Assembly: GCF_033095945.1 (NCBI RefSeq)
Contig: NZ_AP026800.1
Coordinates: forward strand, 1,426,001 to 1,490,000
DNA: 64,000 nt
Direction of reading: 5' to 3'
DNA from: Bombiscardovia apis
Lineage (GTDB): Bacteria; Actinomycetota; Actinomycetes; Actinomycetales; Bifidobacteriaceae
The notes below the pieces were generated by a model that saw nothing but the letters and a program-made list of their open reading frames with translations, ran no database searches and had not been told where the DNA came from. Each line of letters starts with the position of its first letter. Within the stretch, counting starts at the first letter, position 1. Positions 18,952 through 27,651 of this stretch are shown here, piece by piece. Position numbers and translations under genes: made by a program.

Positions 18952-18981
18952 TTGAAGACTGTATAACGGGCCAAGTATTCT
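18952..18981 (+). promoter_or_regulatory. Promoter of a probably leaderless mRNA
   Basis: TTGAAG at 18952-18957 and TATTCT at 18976-18981 are 18 bases apart, and only seven bases separate the -10 box from the ATG at 18989. Transcription should therefore start at or next to the start codon, which lacks a ribosome site. Confidence 0.45.
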
Positions 18982-18988
18982 GAAACCT

Positions 18989-19894
18989 ATGCTGACCGTA
19001 TCCGTAGTTATTCCGGCTTGGAATGAAGAAGATCGTATCGCTGACTGCATCTTGAACGCGACCACACAGTCGGTCGCACCCTTAGAGGTGCTCGTTGTCG
19101 ACAATCACTCCACCGACCGCACTGCACAGATAGTCCAAGATTTCATTGCAGCCCACCCCGACACGCCTGTACAGCTGCTCCACCAAGACGAGGAGCAGGG
19201 GCTGATTCCCACCCGAAACTATGGGCTAGATCGGGCTCGTGGCGATATTTTGGGACGCATCGATGCTGATTGCATGCTGCGCCCCAACTGGGTTGAAGTA
19301 GTGAGTAGACTCTTTGAAAACGATTCAGATGCCATGGGAGCCACCGGCCCGGTCGCCTATTACGACATGCCCGGCAAAGAAATCGGTCTCAAGAGCGACA
19401 ACAAGGTGCGCAGAAGCGTCTACCGTGCTGATGATGGCCAATACTTACTTTTCGGTTCCAATATGGCGCTGAGAGCGAGCGCTTGGAAAACGATTCGCGG
19501 CGAAGTATGCCGAGACGAGGCAGACATTTTCCACGAAGATGTTGACGTCTCCCTCCACCTGATAGACCATGATTTTAAGATGGTCTATTGCAAGGATATG
19601 AACGCGGCAATCTCTGCTCGGCGCATGGATACCTCATTCAATTCTTTCCACCACTACATGCAGCGATTCAAAAATACTTTCGATGCTCATCCCTCCCACA
19701 CGCGCGAGCAGAAACCTGAGCACACGCTTTACGCCATCTATCCTATTTTGCGCACGTTCTACCCGGTCTACCAGAAGTACTTAGAGTCTGCTGACATCAA
19801 CCCGGCCGAGCGTATTTGGATTAAGGAGCAGATGGAGCTTTTCCACCGCCGAGATCAAGAGATGGAACCCATCCCGGCAAACTCCAAAAACTAG
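18989..19894 (+). CDS. Family 2 glycosyltransferase, soluble
   Basis: 301 residues without membrane spans. The N-terminus VSVVIPAWNEEDRI, VDNHSTDRT and the DxD motif in LGRIDADCML are hallmarks of GT2 enzymes, and HEDVDVSLHL is the acceptor-side acidic motif. It probably adds a sugar to a lipid or polysaccharide at the inner face of the membrane. It is divergent from the AI-2E/GT2 pair, and the shared intergenic region is only 81 bases. Acceptor and donor are unknown. Confidence 0.85.
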   Translation: MLTVSVVIPAWNEEDRIADCILNATTQSVAPLEVLVVDNHSTDRTAQIVQDFIAAHPDTPVQLLHQDEEQGLIPTRNYGLDRARGDILGRIDADCMLRPNWVEVVSRLFENDSDAMGATGPVAYYDMPGKEIGLKSDNKVRRSVYRADDGQYLLFGSNMALRASAWKTIRGEVCRDEADIFHEDVDVSLHLIDHDFKMVYCKDMNAAISARRMDTSFNSFHHYMQRFKNTFDAHPSHTREQKPEHTLYAIYPILRTFYPVYQKYLESADINPAERIWIKEQMELFHRRDQEMEPIPANSKN

Positions 19895-19928
19895 AACTCT
19901 CCACATTAACACTTAGTCCCAAAAGGTC

Positions 19929-19965
19929 AGGCCGTGTCAGTAGCGTCGCTGCTTGTGCACGGCCT
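19929..19965 (+). terminator. Possible terminator after the glycosyltransferase gene
   Basis: AGGCCGTG (19929-19936) pairs with CACGGCCT (19958-19965) around a 21-base loop, followed by a weak TTAT. It is the only terminator-like element in the 337 bases between the glycosyltransferase and tRNA-Glu. Confidence 0.35.
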
Positions 19966-20106
19966 TATCCTATAGTAATTCTCTAGCAAACAGCAAGAAG
20001 CAGACACATTCTTGCATTCTTGTTTTTCTTACTTATTGGCACTGCTTATTTTCTCATTACACGCTTTGTCTGTTTTAAACTTGTCCGTTCTTAAACCCTC
20101 AAATAG

Positions 20107-20122
20107 TGTGACATAGCTCACA
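20107..20122 (+). promoter_or_regulatory. CRP/GlxR-type operator
   Basis: TGTGACATAGCTCACA is an exact match to TGTGA-N6-TCACA and also to the actinobacterial GlxR consensus TGTGAnnTAnnTCACA. It lies about 86 bases upstream of the -35 box of tRNA-Glu and 357 bases before the S10 peptidase gene. Site is seen; binding is inferred. Confidence 0.4.
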
Positions 20123-20192
20123 TTCCCTTTTAGCCTCATCATAAAACCTAAACGCAAGAGCCGTCTGACGACGCGGCCGACAAACCGCCGGC

Positions 20193-20221
20193 TTGCCTAG
20201 TCTAGGGGTGGAAGGTAATAT
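20193..20221 (+). promoter_or_regulatory. Promoter of tRNA-Glu
   Basis: TTGCCT at 20193-20198 and TAATAT at 20216-20221 with a 17-base spacer; the tRNA begins 11 bases downstream. Confidence 0.6.
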
Positions 20222-20231
20222 AGTCACGTTC

Positions 20232-20303
20232 GCCCCCGTCGTCTAACGGTTAGGACACCAGACTTTCAATCTGACAACGAGAGTTCGACTCTCTCCGGGG
20301 GTA
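20232..20303 (+). tRNA. tRNA-Glu (TTC)
   Basis: A complete cloverleaf: acceptor GCCCCCG/CGGGGGT, anticodon loop CTTTCAA with TTC, and T loop TTCGACT. CCA is not encoded. The first base pair is G-U. Confidence 0.95.
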
Positions 20304-20478
20304 CTTAGGGCAGCAGCGCCACGAATACTTTCTTCAACTTTTCTCCTTCTTTGCTTCTATTTATCATTGCGCTGATTTCAATTCATCCATTTCTTGAGAC
20401 AAATCAAGCAAACACAGCTCCGATGCATTAGGCTGTATTACCAATCAGGGTAAAACACAACAGCCTTTAAGGAGCAAG

Positions 20479-22050
20479 ATGAGCACTACCGCATCGAATT
20501 GTGAAGAAAACACACCATCCTCCAGCTCAAAGACCGACCAGATTTTGCCTGACGAGCGCCAGCACAGGACTCGGCATGAGGTTACTATTGGGGGCCGGTC
20601 TTGGGAGTATGAGGCAACTGTTGGGACTATTAATATTGATACGGAGAAGGTGAAGCCCGCAGCTTCCATCTTCTATTCGGCTTTTACAGCCCTCGGTGCA
20701 GACGGCGAAGCAGACAAGAGTCGCCCGGTCACCTTCGTCTTTAATGGCGGCCCCGGCGCTTCCTCAACCTTCCTCATGATGGGCTCCATAGGCCCCAAAC
20801 ACATCGTCATCCCCGACGCCGCTCCAGTTCCGGGCGCTCCTTATGAGCTGGCCGACAACCCCTACTCCATCCTGCCTTACTCCGATATTGTTTTTATCGA
20901 TGCAGCCGGCGCAGGTTTCTCACAAATCGCTGAAGAAGCTAAGAAGGAACTGTGGTCAGTAGATGGCGATGTGAAGGGCTTCTCTGCCTTTATTCGCGCT
21001 TACTTAAGCAAGTATCACCGATGGAACTCCCCCAAGTATGTGCTCGGCGAATCCTACGGCACCACCCGCGGCGCAGCTCTGGCATACCGACTGCAAGAAG
21101 ATGGCGTAGCGCTCAACGGCCTCACCTTGCTCTCAAACATCCTCAATTACGCCTTTACTTTCGCCACTTCAGACCAGTTCCACATCGGCAACTTCCCCAC
21201 CTACGCAGCCATTGCCAAATACCAGGGCAAGGCGGGAGCTGGCATCACGATGGACCAGCATCTACAAGCGGCCCGCGCCTTCGCCAATGGCCCTCTGCGC
21301 TTAGCTATGTGGCAGGGAGATCAGCTTGATCCAGCTCGCAAAGACCGAATTGCACAGCGCTTCGCCGAACTGACGGGCTTAAGCAAGGAATATGTCATCG
21401 CCTCTGATCTGCGCGTGCTTGACCACCGCTTCCGTAAGGAACTCCTGCGTTCTGAAGGCAAGATTGTGGGCCGCTACGACGCTCGCACCACCGGTTACGA
21501 CATGGACCAGGTGAGCGACGACGAAACCTTCGTAGTCGACGATTCCTTCCTAGATCCCGCTTACTCTTCACTCTCATCCGCTTACTTGCGCGACGAGCTG
21601 GGCTGGGACGGTAAGAGCGAGCGTAAGGGCTTCGCCAACTTCGATTGGAACTCCATGGAGCCCGGTAAGGGTTGGACTTGGTGGCACCAGCTACCCCGAC
21701 ATACCGCTTCCTCGTGGGGAGAGAAGGTTCCCTTCCCCCTAGTAACACCCGACTTGGCTACTGCTATCGTACGTCAACCCACACTCAAAGTGCTGGTCTG
21801 CAACGGCATCTTCGATCTAGCTACGCCCTTCGGCCAGACCGAATACGATATTGACCACATGGGTCTACCCAAGCCCCTGCATAACAACATCGCCTTCACC
21901 TACTATCCAGCCGGCCACATGGTCTACTCTAATCCGGAAAGTCTGGAGAAGTTCTCGGGCGATTTGGCACGCTTCTACGCCGCAAACGCGGATGAGATGG
22001 TCACTATCGATGAGCGCCCCGACCTGCCCGAAGTTGCAGGCATGGAGTAG
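20479..22050 (+). CDS. Serine carboxypeptidase, S10 family
   Basis: 523 residues, no signal peptide, so probably cytoplasmic. The S10 motifs are in order: FNGGPGASSTF (oxyanion region, about 90-100), the nucleophile in GESYGTTRG, the Asp in VCNGIFDLATP and the His in PAGHMVYS near the C-terminus. Such alpha/beta-hydrolase carboxypeptidases remove C-terminal amino acids. AAGGAG lies five bases before the ATG. The gene stands alone between tRNA-Glu and a terminator. Confidence 0.88.
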   Translation: MSTTASNCEENTPSSSSKTDQILPDERQHRTRHEVTIGGRSWEYEATVGTINIDTEKVKPAASIFYSAFTALGADGEADKSRPVTFVFNGGPGASSTFLMMGSIGPKHIVIPDAAPVPGAPYELADNPYSILPYSDIVFIDAAGAGFSQIAEEAKKELWSVDGDVKGFSAFIRAYLSKYHRWNSPKYVLGESYGTTRGAALAYRLQEDGVALNGLTLLSNILNYAFTFATSDQFHIGNFPTYAAIAKYQGKAGAGITMDQHLQAARAFANGPLRLAMWQGDQLDPARKDRIAQRFAELTGLSKEYVIASDLRVLDHRFRKELLRSEGKIVGRYDARTTGYDMDQVSDDETFVVDDSFLDPAYSSLSSAYLRDELGWDGKSERKGFANFDWNSMEPGKGWTWWHQLPRHTASSWGEKVPFPLVTPDLATAIVRQPTLKVLVCNGIFDLATPFGQTEYDIDHMGLPKPLHNNIAFTYYPAGHMVYSNPESLEKFSGDLARFYAANADEMVTIDERPDLPEVAGME

Positions 22051-22068
22051 TTTCTAACAGCCAACTAT

Positions 22069-22108
22069 AAGAGGCCTAGGCAGGTCATCTCCTTGCCTAG
22101 GCCTCTTC
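22069..22108 (+). terminator. Terminator, usable on both strands
   Basis: GAGGCCTAGGCA (22071-22082) pairs with TGCCTAGGCCTC (22094-22105) and is flanked by TTCTT on the + side. It separates the S10 gene from convergent lepB. Confidence 0.65.
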
Positions 22109-22187
22109 TTGTACGACTTTCCGTTCACTGACTGACTCAACTCACAAGCACTTGATTCTTGCGCTTTTCAACCAGCCTTGATTCGAC

Positions 22188-22858
22188 TCACAAACCCGCA
22201 AAAACGCCGTCTGGGCGGCGCAGTAGACCTAAGCGGTTGAGGGGCCAATACGTGCAGTTGGCGATGGCATCTACCTTGCTCAGTGGCACCTGACCACCAT
22301 TTTTGTCTCCCAAGTGGAAGCGAGAATCAGCAGAGTTTGAGCGATTGTCTCCCATTACAAAAATATAGCCTTCCCGCACGGTCAGATTGAAGGGTATCTG
22401 GGAGCTGACCGCTCCGGGCATGATATACGATTTTTCATTCAAGATGGTGCCGTTCACACTGACCGGACCCGTACCATCTGCTTTAATCCGATCACCAGCT
22501 ACACCAACGACGCGCTTAATTAAAAAGTCGTCGTCAGGACCAGTATGAAGCCAATTATCTGGGTCGTGAAAAATGACGATATCACCCCGCTGCACACCCG
22601 AAATTTTGGGTTGCACTTTGGAAGCAATGACCCGGTCCCCACATTAAGCGTAGGCTCCATTGACTCAGAAGGGATTTCGTAGGCTCCAAAGACAAAGGCG
22701 CGCATGAGTACTACCACTAAGACGCAGGCGATAAGCCAGCCCACCTCTTGGAGTACTCGCATCCACAGGGGGCGTGCCTGCCTAGCCCGAATCCGCTGAC
22801 GCTTGCGCTCATCTTGCAGGCGGCGTGGAGGTGTTTGCGGCATCTGTCCTGTTTGCAC
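22188..22858 (-). pseudogene. lepB: Signal peptidase I, frameshifted by one base
   Basis: The N-terminal part (GTG at 22858 with AAGGG upstream; one membrane span) contains the catalytic Ser in PSESMEPTL and then runs out of frame as NVGTGSLLP. The other frame gives PKISGVQRGDIVIFHDP and the catalytic Lys in FLIKRVVGVAGD. Restoring one G in the run at 22637-22640 (C on the + strand) gives NVGDRVIASKVQPKISG, a normal SPase I. The enzyme cleaves signal peptides at the outer membrane face and is usually essential, so a sequencing error is as likely as real loss. A second lepB elsewhere in the genome would allow real decay. Confidence 0.8.
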
Positions 22859-23008
22859 AGTGTAACCCTTCTTCAGTAGCGGCATCTGACAGCCAATCCA
22901 GCTCACACGAGCATTTGCCAGTTACACACTGCTTCGCTTAGCCTCATTCTAGTAGCCACCTCCTACTAGCAAGGCCAGTTCTGCAAAGCGATTACCTCAT
23001 GCACAAAC

Positions 23009-23926
23009 TTAGAGCCACACACCCGCCACCAGCAGGAGCGTATACCCTACGAAGAAGAGCGAGGCTGCCTTAATCAACGGAAAGTAGGTAGTCTGCTTGT
23101 CTGGCTTGGCATAGAAGGGCTGCATGCCCCGCCACATGAAGGGCAGAATCAGTACGCTGAGAGCCGCCGGCCAAGGCACGAGTCCGGTAGCCCAGTTCAG
23201 CAGTGGCCACAGCGCTCCTAGGGCCTGCATAATCCGCATTAGCACAAGCGACCTCTTGGATCCTAAGAAATAGGCCAAGGTATGGCGACCGTTGGCAATG
23301 TCTTCATCGCGGTCGGCTACATTGTTGGCCAGCTGGACGGTGAAGAAAATCAGAGTCACCGGCAGGCAAACCATCAAGGTTTTACCAACCAAGGCCCAAT
23401 CGAAGGGATAATGCCCGTATACGCAAATATATACACACACCAGCTGCACCATATAGGTGATGGTAAGCGCCACTACCGTCTCGCACAAGGGCGTGGCGTT
23501 AATGGGAAAACGCCCGGCCGTATAGAAAATGCCAGCAGCGTAGCCAATGATGCCCAAGATCACAAGCGGCCAGCCGGTGCGAGCCACCAGAATAAAGCCC
23601 GGCACCAACGAAATCAAGTAGAGACTCAACCCCAACCACCACACACCGCGCAGGGGCAGATTGCGCTTGCCAATCACATTCGTATGCTTCGCATAGCCTT
23701 CGCGGTCGCGTGCGTGCACATAATCGTAGTAATTGTCGGTAATATTCACAGCCAAGTCAAAGAAAATAATCGCTACAAAACACAGCAGCATATTCGCCCA
23801 ATTGACCACACCGTACAGGTAGTGGGCAATCGAAGCGCCCATAGCAAACCAAGCAATATTTAGGGGGGCGGTAAAAATCTCGGTCAGTTCTACAAAAGTG
23901 GGCCAGTCTAACCAGCGGCGATTCAT
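23009..23926 (-). CDS. UbiA-family prenyltransferase (MenA-like)
   Basis: 305 residues, about eight membrane spans. The two Asp-rich motifs of UbiA prenyltransferases are present: NITDNYYDYVHARD near 60-73 and NNVADRDEDIANGRHTLA near 190-207. These bind prenyl diphosphate with Mg. Best resemblance is to MenA-type 1,4-dihydroxy-2-naphthoate prenyltransferases. No other menaquinone genes are adjacent. ATG at 23926 follows AGAGG. Confidence 0.78.
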   Translation of the reverse strand: MNRRWLDWPTFVELTEIFTAPLNIAWFAMGASIAHYLYGVVNWANMLLCFVAIIFFDLAVNITDNYYDYVHARDREGYAKHTNVIGKRNLPLRGVWWLGLSLYLISLVPGFILVARTGWPLVILGIIGYAAGIFYTAGRFPINATPLCETVVALTITYMVQLVCVYICVYGHYPFDWALVGKTLMVCLPVTLIFFTVQLANNVADRDEDIANGRHTLAYFLGSKRSLVLMRIMQALGALWPLLNWATGLVPWPAALSVLILPFMWRGMQPFYAKPDKQTTYFPLIKAASLFFVGYTLLLVAGVWL

Positions 23927-23992
23927 ATCGTGCCTCTTCTTTCGGTAGAGCTTGCTGCACACCAGTTCAAATATAGGAGTTGAACAACAAGT

Positions 23993-24865
23993 TCAGTTAT
24001 GGGTCACTTGGTAGGTGAAGTCATGAATGGTATGGCCCGCAGCGAGGCCTTTTCGCTCAAAGTTGGTGAGCACACGCCCCGAGAAACGTTCCGATTCAGT
24101 GAAGTCAGCATGAGGCAGTAGGGCAGCTTGGTCAGCCGTGCCCTTACCCACATGTGCAGTTGCCAAACTCACGCAGTGCTCGCCCAAGTTGCGGAAATGA
24201 GCATCGTTATCCATCACTTCGTGCACATGCAGAGCGTAGTCATCGATGTCTGTTGCTATACGCCACAAGCCTTGCGACGGGAGCGCCCGGGCTATGTCGG
24301 CAGCCAAGGCAGACTGCACTAAACGCCGCTTGTGGTGCTTCATCTTGGGCCAAGGATCGGGGAAGAAGGTCCACACTTCGCCCACGCTCCCTTGGTCGGC
24401 AGCTGCAAAGAACTCGGGAGCGTTGGTTTGCGCGACTTTTAAATTCGTCAACCCTTGCTTACCCGCCAACAGCATGGTGTGTGCCAAGCCGGGCTCGTAT
24501 ACTTCTAGAGCTAAGAAATTGCGGTCTGGATGTGCAGCGGCAGCAGCTACGATATTTTCGCCTTGCCCGCTACCAATTTCTACGGTTACAGGAGCCGGCT
24601 GAGCGTACGAGCGCTCCAAGAAGTCCTGATCGATGCGCACATGCTGCCCAACTCCCAAAGAAGACGCGTCGTCGTCGAGTTGGAGCAAAAGCTGAGGGGC
24701 ATACTCCTGCCAAGCCCGCGCTAGCCTGTCGTCAAGCTTGCCTGAACGCCGGGTGAAGGAGACGATGGTGCGCCTGCCTGCCTGCCCGGACTGTTCCTCG
24801 CGGGCGCTTTGCACCCCGAAAGAGTCTTGCTCAACTGCTTGTTCATCTGTTTGTTTCGTAGTCAT
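23993..24865 (-). CDS. trmB: tRNA (guanine-N7-)-methyltransferase
   Basis: 290 residues. A poorly conserved, charged N-terminal extension of about 75 residues precedes the SAM-dependent core: [11 protein letters not shown] (SAM loop), [16 protein letters not shown] with the following HHKRRLVQ catalytic segment, and the C-terminal [17 protein letters not shown] block. It makes m7G46 in tRNA variable loops. No ribosome site precedes the ATG; a shorter start inside the extension is possible. Confidence 0.9.
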   Translation of the reverse strand: MTTKQTDEQAVEQDSFGVQSAREEQSGQAGRRTIVSFTRRSGKLDDRLARAWQEYAPQLLLQLDDDASSLGVGQHVRIDQDFLERSYAQPAPVTVEIGSGQGENIVAAAAAHPDRNFLALEVYEPGLAHTMLLAGKQGLTNLKVAQTNAPEFFAAADQGSVGEVWTFFPDPWPKMKHHKRRLVQSALAADIARALPSQGLWRIATDIDDYALHVHEVMDNDAHFRNLGEHCVSLATAHVGKGTADQAALLPHADFTESERFSGRVLTNFERKGLAAGHTIHDFTYQVTHN

Positions 24866-25018
24866 CAGTATTATTTATATCTGAGGGAAGGTATAAGCGA
24901 GTCCCCCACTTGCTGGGTGCGCTCATGCTATACTCAATAAGGAACAAAAATAAACAAAACTGCGCAGAATCGAACATTCTTTCCTGAATAGCTCGACGGC
25001 GGCAGAAAGGTGAACGAA

Positions 25019-26029
25019 ATGTCCGTTCTCGTCACAGGCGGTTGTGGTTACATTGGAGCCCACGTGGTGCACGCCCTGCATCAAGCAGGCCAAGAAGTAA
25101 TAGTCATCGACGACTTAAGCTACGGCAAACCCACCCGCATCGAAGGTGCCCGCCTCTACGGAGCCGACATCTCCGCCCCCGGTGCCGACCAGCGTATGGC
25201 AGAGATTATGCGCGAGCACAAGGTCGACTCGGTCATTCATTTCGCAGCCCGCAAGCAGGTGGGCGAATCGGTTGAAAAGCCGCTCTGGTACTACCAGCAG
25301 AACTTGGGCTCCATGCTCAACGTACTGAAAGCTATGGCCGCTACCGATGCCAAGAAGCTCGTCTTCTCCTCTTCCGCTGCCACCTACGGCGAGCCCCCAG
25401 TAAGCGTGGTGCCCGAAGATGTAGTGCCCATGCTCCCCATCAATCCTTACGGACAGACCAAGCTCATTGGAGAGTGGATGGCCCGCGCCTGCGAAGAGCC
25501 CCACGGCATCCGATTCTGCGGCCTGCGCTACTTCAACGTAGCTGGCTGCGGCCCGGTTGAGCTCGAAGACCCAGCCATTTTGAACCTGATTCCTATGATT
25601 TTCGACCGCCTCAAGCAAGGTAAAGCTCCCGCAATTTTTGGCGCCGACTACCCCACCGAAGACGGCACCTGCATACGCGACTACATTCACGTCTCCGACT
25701 TGGCAGATGCCCACATCGCCGCACTCAACTACCTGGACCGCGACGAGCGCCAATACGACGCATTCAACGTTGGCACCGGCGAAGGCACTTCGGTTCGCCA
25801 GATTGTAGACGAGGTCAAGAAGGTTACCGGCCTGCCCTTCACCGAGGCCGTCAAGCCCCGCCGCGCCGGCGACCCCGCCAAACTCATTGGCTCCCCCAAG
25901 CGCATCAACGAAGAAATGGGCTGGCACGCTCAATACGACGTGGCAGACATCGTTGAGTCAGCTTGGCAGGCATGGCAGGCCAATCCCAACCACCACATTG
26001 ATACCGAATCGTGGAAGCAGAGCGACTGA
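25019..26029 (+). CDS. galE: UDP-glucose 4-epimerase
   Basis: 336 residues. The Rossmann NAD loop GGCGYIG is at the N-terminus; catalytic Ser/Tyr-x-x-x-Lys are in SSSAATYG and NPYGQTKLIGEW, and RYFNVAG and DYIHVSDLADAH complete the extended SDR signature. It interconverts UDP-galactose and UDP-glucose for galactose use and surface glycan supply. ATG at 25019 has GAAAGG upstream; the GTG at 25010 lies within that site. A terminator follows directly, so it is monocistronic. Confidence 0.96.
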   Translation: MSVLVTGGCGYIGAHVVHALHQAGQEVIVIDDLSYGKPTRIEGARLYGADISAPGADQRMAEIMREHKVDSVIHFAARKQVGESVEKPLWYYQQNLGSMLNVLKAMAATDAKKLVFSSSAATYGEPPVSVVPEDVVPMLPINPYGQTKLIGEWMARACEEPHGIRFCGLRYFNVAGCGPVELEDPAILNLIPMIFDRLKQGKAPAIFGADYPTEDGTCIRDYIHVSDLADAHIAALNYLDRDERQYDAFNVGTGEGTSVRQIVDEVKKVTGLPFTEAVKPRRAGDPAKLIGSPKRINEEMGWHAQYDVADIVESAWQAWQANPNHHIDTESWKQSD

Positions 26030-26041
26030 GGTCACAAGCTC

Positions 26042-26085
26042 AAAGCCCCGAAATGGTCGAAGTACTGGCCTTTTCGGGGCTTTTT
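26042..26085 (+). terminator. Terminator of galE
   Basis: AAAGCCCCGAAA (26042-26053) pairs with TTTTCGGGGCTTT (26071-26083) and ends in a T run. Confidence 0.85.
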
Positions 26086-26162
26086 CTATAAACGCGACGC
26101 GCCGAGTTTGCATCATAGAAAAGTTCGGGTAAGCTTTAGTTCTGGCTGTTTTACACAGCCAC

Positions 26163-26236
26163 GGCTCCGTAGCTCAGTTGGTTAGAGCGCCGCCCTGTCA
26201 CGGCGGAGGTCACCGGTTCAAGTCCGGCCGGAGTCG
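26163..26236 (+). tRNA. tRNA-Asp (GTC)
   Basis: Acceptor GGCTCCG/CGGAGTC, anticodon loop CTGTCAC with GTC, T loop TTCAAGT, discriminator G as usual for tRNA-Asp. CCA is not encoded. Confidence 0.95.
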
Positions 26237-26278
26237 CTCGGATGTCACTGATAGTTTTGACTATCCGACAATAAACAA

Positions 26279-26354
26279 GGCTCTGTAGCTCAGTTGGTAG
26301 AGCGAGCGACTGAAAATCGCTAGGTCAACGGTTCGATCCCGCTCGGAGCCACCA
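26279..26354 (+). tRNA. tRNA-Phe (GAA), CCA encoded
   Basis: Acceptor GGCTCTG/CGGAGCC, anticodon loop CTGAAAA with GAA, T loop TTCGATC. The body ends at 26351 and is followed by CCA, unlike the other tRNA genes in this window. It lies 42 bases after tRNA-Asp, probably in the same transcript. Confidence 0.95.
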
Positions 26355-26520
26355 GATACACCAAGATTGCAATCGCATTCTTGGTTTTCCTTTATCTCCA
26401 CTCCCCCTTGATTGCGCCAATGTTGCAAGCTCCTCCTTCTCGGTCAAGGTAGCCGCAGCAAACATCCGCTAAGATGGCAGCAAGATTCATACTTATCAGC
26501 ACTGAGCAAAAGAGGCTCCC

Positions 26521-26964
26521 ATGGGAACACAGTGGTCCAAAATGAGTACGAGAGCGTTAGCGCAGCATGCTGTAGAGTCCAACTTGCTGTCTACCACAGC
26601 CTTAGCAGCAATTGTGGGATGCTCAGCAGAAAAGATGAGCAACTTTATCAGAGGAAATGACTCCGCACTCACGTATGACGAAATCAGCAGTCTTGGGCAT
26701 CTCATTATCTTGCTGGTTATGTCTGTGCACGAATGCAGCGCGGCAGAAATTCTACAGACACACATTGAGATGTTAGAGCAGTCTTTTCACATGACTCAAA
26801 AAGAAATTGCGGACATAGTAGGTGCTTCAGCTGGAGATATTCAAGCCGTCCAAGACGGGCAGCTGGCAACGATTGGCCTCGGTGGAGCCGTGAAAATCAT
26901 ACACCTAGCAGATACGATTTTCACTCACGTCAAAGCGCAGAATCCTTCTCGATTCATCTCGTAA
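26521..26964 (+). CDS. Small protein with two HTH-like segments, unknown
   Basis: 147 residues, not recognised as a named family. Residues about 10-45 (ALAQHAVESNLLSTTALAAIVGCSAEKMSNFIRG) and 85-120 (TQKEIADIVGASAGDIQAVQDG) each have the helix-turn-helix spacing of Cro/CI or sigma-like DNA binders, suggesting a duplicated HTH. The ATG has AGAGG upstream. It sits alone after tRNA-Phe with a terminator downstream. A regulatory role is an inference only. Confidence 0.6.
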   Translation: MGTQWSKMSTRALAQHAVESNLLSTTALAAIVGCSAEKMSNFIRGNDSALTYDEISSLGHLIILLVMSVHECSAAEILQTHIEMLEQSFHMTQKEIADIVGASAGDIQAVQDGQLATIGLGGAVKIIHLADTIFTHVKAQNPSRFIS

Positions 26965-27071
26965 CGACTGAAATCTCAATTCCATATTCGCACGTCTTTG
27001 AGCGAGACCTTTGCACGCATACCTCAAATCGTGACATTAGGGCCGGTTTGCGGGCGGCTTTTGAATAAGGA

Positions 27072-27105
27072 AAGCCCAAGCCACATTTGGGGGCTTGGGC
27101 CTTTT
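27072..27105. terminator. Bidirectional terminator
   Basis: AAGCCCAAGCC (27072-27082) pairs with GGCTTGGGCCTT (27092-27103). It serves the HTH gene on the + strand and the phosphatase operon on the - strand. Confidence 0.75.
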
Positions 27106-27113
27106 AAGGAGGC

Positions 27114-27641
27114 TTAGAGCTGCTCTAGGACCCAGTCTACGACGTAGGGAGCGGTGTGCTCGATTTGGTCGATGGCCACTTCAAACTCTGCTGGGCCGCC
27201 ATACCAAGGATCCGCTAGGTCGATGTCGCTCTCATGGCCCGGCTGCGGCTTGGGTAGGTCAGGGTCGAAAGAACGATAGAGATGGACTGCTGGGCGCTTG
27301 TCTGCTGGCAAAATACGCAGGAGGGAGCGCATATGGTCGGCAGTCATCGGCAGCAGCAAATCAGATTCCTCTGCCTCGTCCTTGCTGATGCGGTGGGCGA
27401 AATGGTCTTGCGGCAGCTCATAGCCCCGCTCTTTCAAAACCTTCTGCGCCCTGCGGTCGATAGGATTACCAAACTCCTCATCGCTGACTCCACTGGACTC
27501 TACCCGCACCTGGCTGGCATCGATACCGCGGTCCTCAAAGAACTTACGCAAGATAATCTCAGCCATAGGTGAGCGGCAAATATTGCCAGTGCAGACCGTC
27601 ATAACAACGTAAGGTGTATGTTCATCGCCTTGCTTACTCAT
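27114..27641 (-). CDS. Low-molecular-weight protein-tyrosine phosphatase
   Basis: 175 residues. The active-site P-loop C-x5-R is CTGNICRS near residue 19 and the general acid Asp is in DLADPWYGG. The family removes phosphate from tyrosines, often of Wzc-type polysaccharide kinases or arginine-phosphorylated proteins. ATG at 27641 has GGGGAG five bases upstream. It starts 10 bases after the folA stop, so it is cotranscribed with folA; no tyrosine kinase gene is visible here. Confidence 0.88.
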   Translation of the reverse strand: MSKQGDEHTPYVVMTVCTGNICRSPMAEIILRKFFEDRGIDASQVRVESSGVSDEEFGNPIDRRAQKVLKERGYELPQDHFAHRISKDEAEESDLLLPMTADHMRSLLRILPADKRPAVHLYRSFDPDLPKPQPGHESDIDLADPWYGGPAEFEVAIDQIEHTAPYVVDWVLEQL

Positions 27642-27651
27642 GTTCTCCCCT

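Noticed and set aside
25115-25933. 272-codon - strand ORF opposite galE
   Set aside because: Antisense shadow; galE is complete with all motifs.
26163-26964. Integrated element at the tRNA-Asp/tRNA-Phe genes
   Set aside because: No integrase, no duplicated tRNA end and no attachment-site repeat found.
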